Of a stretch of 10,282 nt of DNA, positions 9,777-10,282 are shown in pieces. The notes beneath the pieces were generated by a model that had not been told where the DNA came from, made no database searches, and worked only from the letters and a program-made list of their open reading frames with translations. The DNA comes from Halomonas halophila (GTDB taxonomy: Bacteria; Pseudomonadota; Gammaproteobacteria; Pseudomonadales; Halomonadaceae), in NCBI GenBank assembly GCA_002433675.1, contig DJIP01000343.1, positions 1-10,282 of the forward strand, in the 5' to 3' direction. Numbering within the stretch: position 1 is the first letter of the stretch; every line of letters starts with the position of its first letter. The position numbers and the translations under genes are program-made.

Positions 9777-9854
9777 CAGACTGTCGGCGATACCAGGACA
9801 TGATGCCGAAGGCCGTGCCTTCGATCTTTCCCTCACGCTGGACAAGGAGTTCCC

Positions 9855-10282
9855 ATGCAGCGTCGTCACTTCCTTGGTCTGACCCTGGCCTCCGGCGCCG
9901 CCCTGCTGCTCGCGGGCTGCGGCTTCCATTTGCGCGGCGTCGGCGGCGAGGTGCTGTCGCTGGACAGCCTGGCGCTCGACGGTGCCGACAGCCCCTTTGC
10001 CGAACAGCTGGCCAAGCGCCTGGAAAGCCTCGGCACCCGCGTCGACGAAACGGCGTCGCTGCGCCTCAACCTGGGTGGCGAAGACGTCAACATCCGTCAG
10101 GTCGGCGTACTCGACACCGGCTCTCAGGACCAGCAACTGGTGCTACGGATTCCCTACTCGATCCAGCGCGCAAGCGACGGCGCCTACCTGGCCGATCGCC
10201 AGGCGGTGGAGGTGCTCGAGGAGTTCTCGATCACCGACGACAACCTGCTGTCCCAGGATGAGCTGCGCACGGATGCCCTGGA
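9855..10282 (+). CDS. lptE: LPS-assembly lipoprotein LptE, N-terminal part (3' end outside window)
   Basis: LptE is an outer-membrane lipoprotein that plugs the LptD barrel and helps insert lipopolysaccharide into the outer leaflet. The visible 142 residues begin with a lipoprotein signal peptide: MQRRHFLGLTLASG, hydrophobic to residue 20, and lipobox LAGC with the acylated cysteine at 22. Right after it comes CGFHLRG, the conserved start of mature LptE. The body that follows (residues 36-142) is polar and fits the small alpha/beta domain of the family. The ATG at 9855 has AAGGAG 5 bases upstream (9844-9849). The family is about 165-200 residues, so perhaps 30-60 are missing at the right edge. 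The position after leuS, as in E. coli, supports the call; holA would be expected next. Confidence 0.93.
   Translation, partial: MQRRHFLGLTLASGAALLLAGCGFHLRGVGGEVLSLDSLALDGADSPFAEQLAKRLESLGTRVDETASLRLNLGGEDVNIRQVGVLDTGSQDQQLVLRIPYSIQRASDGAYLADRQAVEVLEEFSITDDNLLSQDELRTDAL

Overview
The window is about 10.3 kb of ordinary-looking chromosome from a GC-rich gammaproteobacterium. Gene order and protein sequence suggest Halomonadaceae (Halomonas- or Chromohalobacter-like) or a near relative. The order asd < leuB < leuD < leuC with a divergent LysR gene matches my recollection of Pseudomonas. The YbeL-like / leuS / lptE neighbourhood is also seen in Escherichia coli. The genus call is an inference from these features; I could not run a similarity search.

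Layout, left to right. (1) Minus strand: the 5' part of asd (aspartate-semialdehyde dehydrogenase) runs off the left edge. Upstream of it lies a leucine-biosynthesis operon read leftwards, leuC-leuD-leuB. leuB ends in two GC-rich hairpins, and the asd promoter lies over the second. (2) A 265-bp divergent intergenic region (3857-4121) holds an AT-rich promoter island, a perfect LysR-type dyad and a GC-rich leuC leader. (3) Plus strand: a LysR-type regulator is followed 24 bp later by a polytopic membrane protein I cannot name, which has internal two-fold sequence symmetry of the kind seen in two-repeat secondary transporters. (4) Minus strand: a small zinc-ribbon protein (YbeL/DUF1451 type), convergent with the transporter. 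(5) Plus strand: leuS (leucyl-tRNA synthetase), then lptE (LPS-assembly lipoprotein), which runs off the right edge.

How it fits together. LeuC/LeuD isomerise 2-isopropylmalate and LeuB oxidises 3-isopropylmalate, giving the leucine precursor. LeuS charges the finished leucine onto tRNA about 3.3 kb beyond the leuC start. The LysR gene is placed to control leuC, itself and the membrane protein. Asd starts the lysine/threonine/methionine branch and has its own near-consensus promoter. No gene-free stretch exceeds 300 bp. I saw no mobile elements, CRISPR arrays, tRNA or rRNA genes. The least explained items are the LysR/membrane-protein pair and the regulatory dyads between it and leuC.
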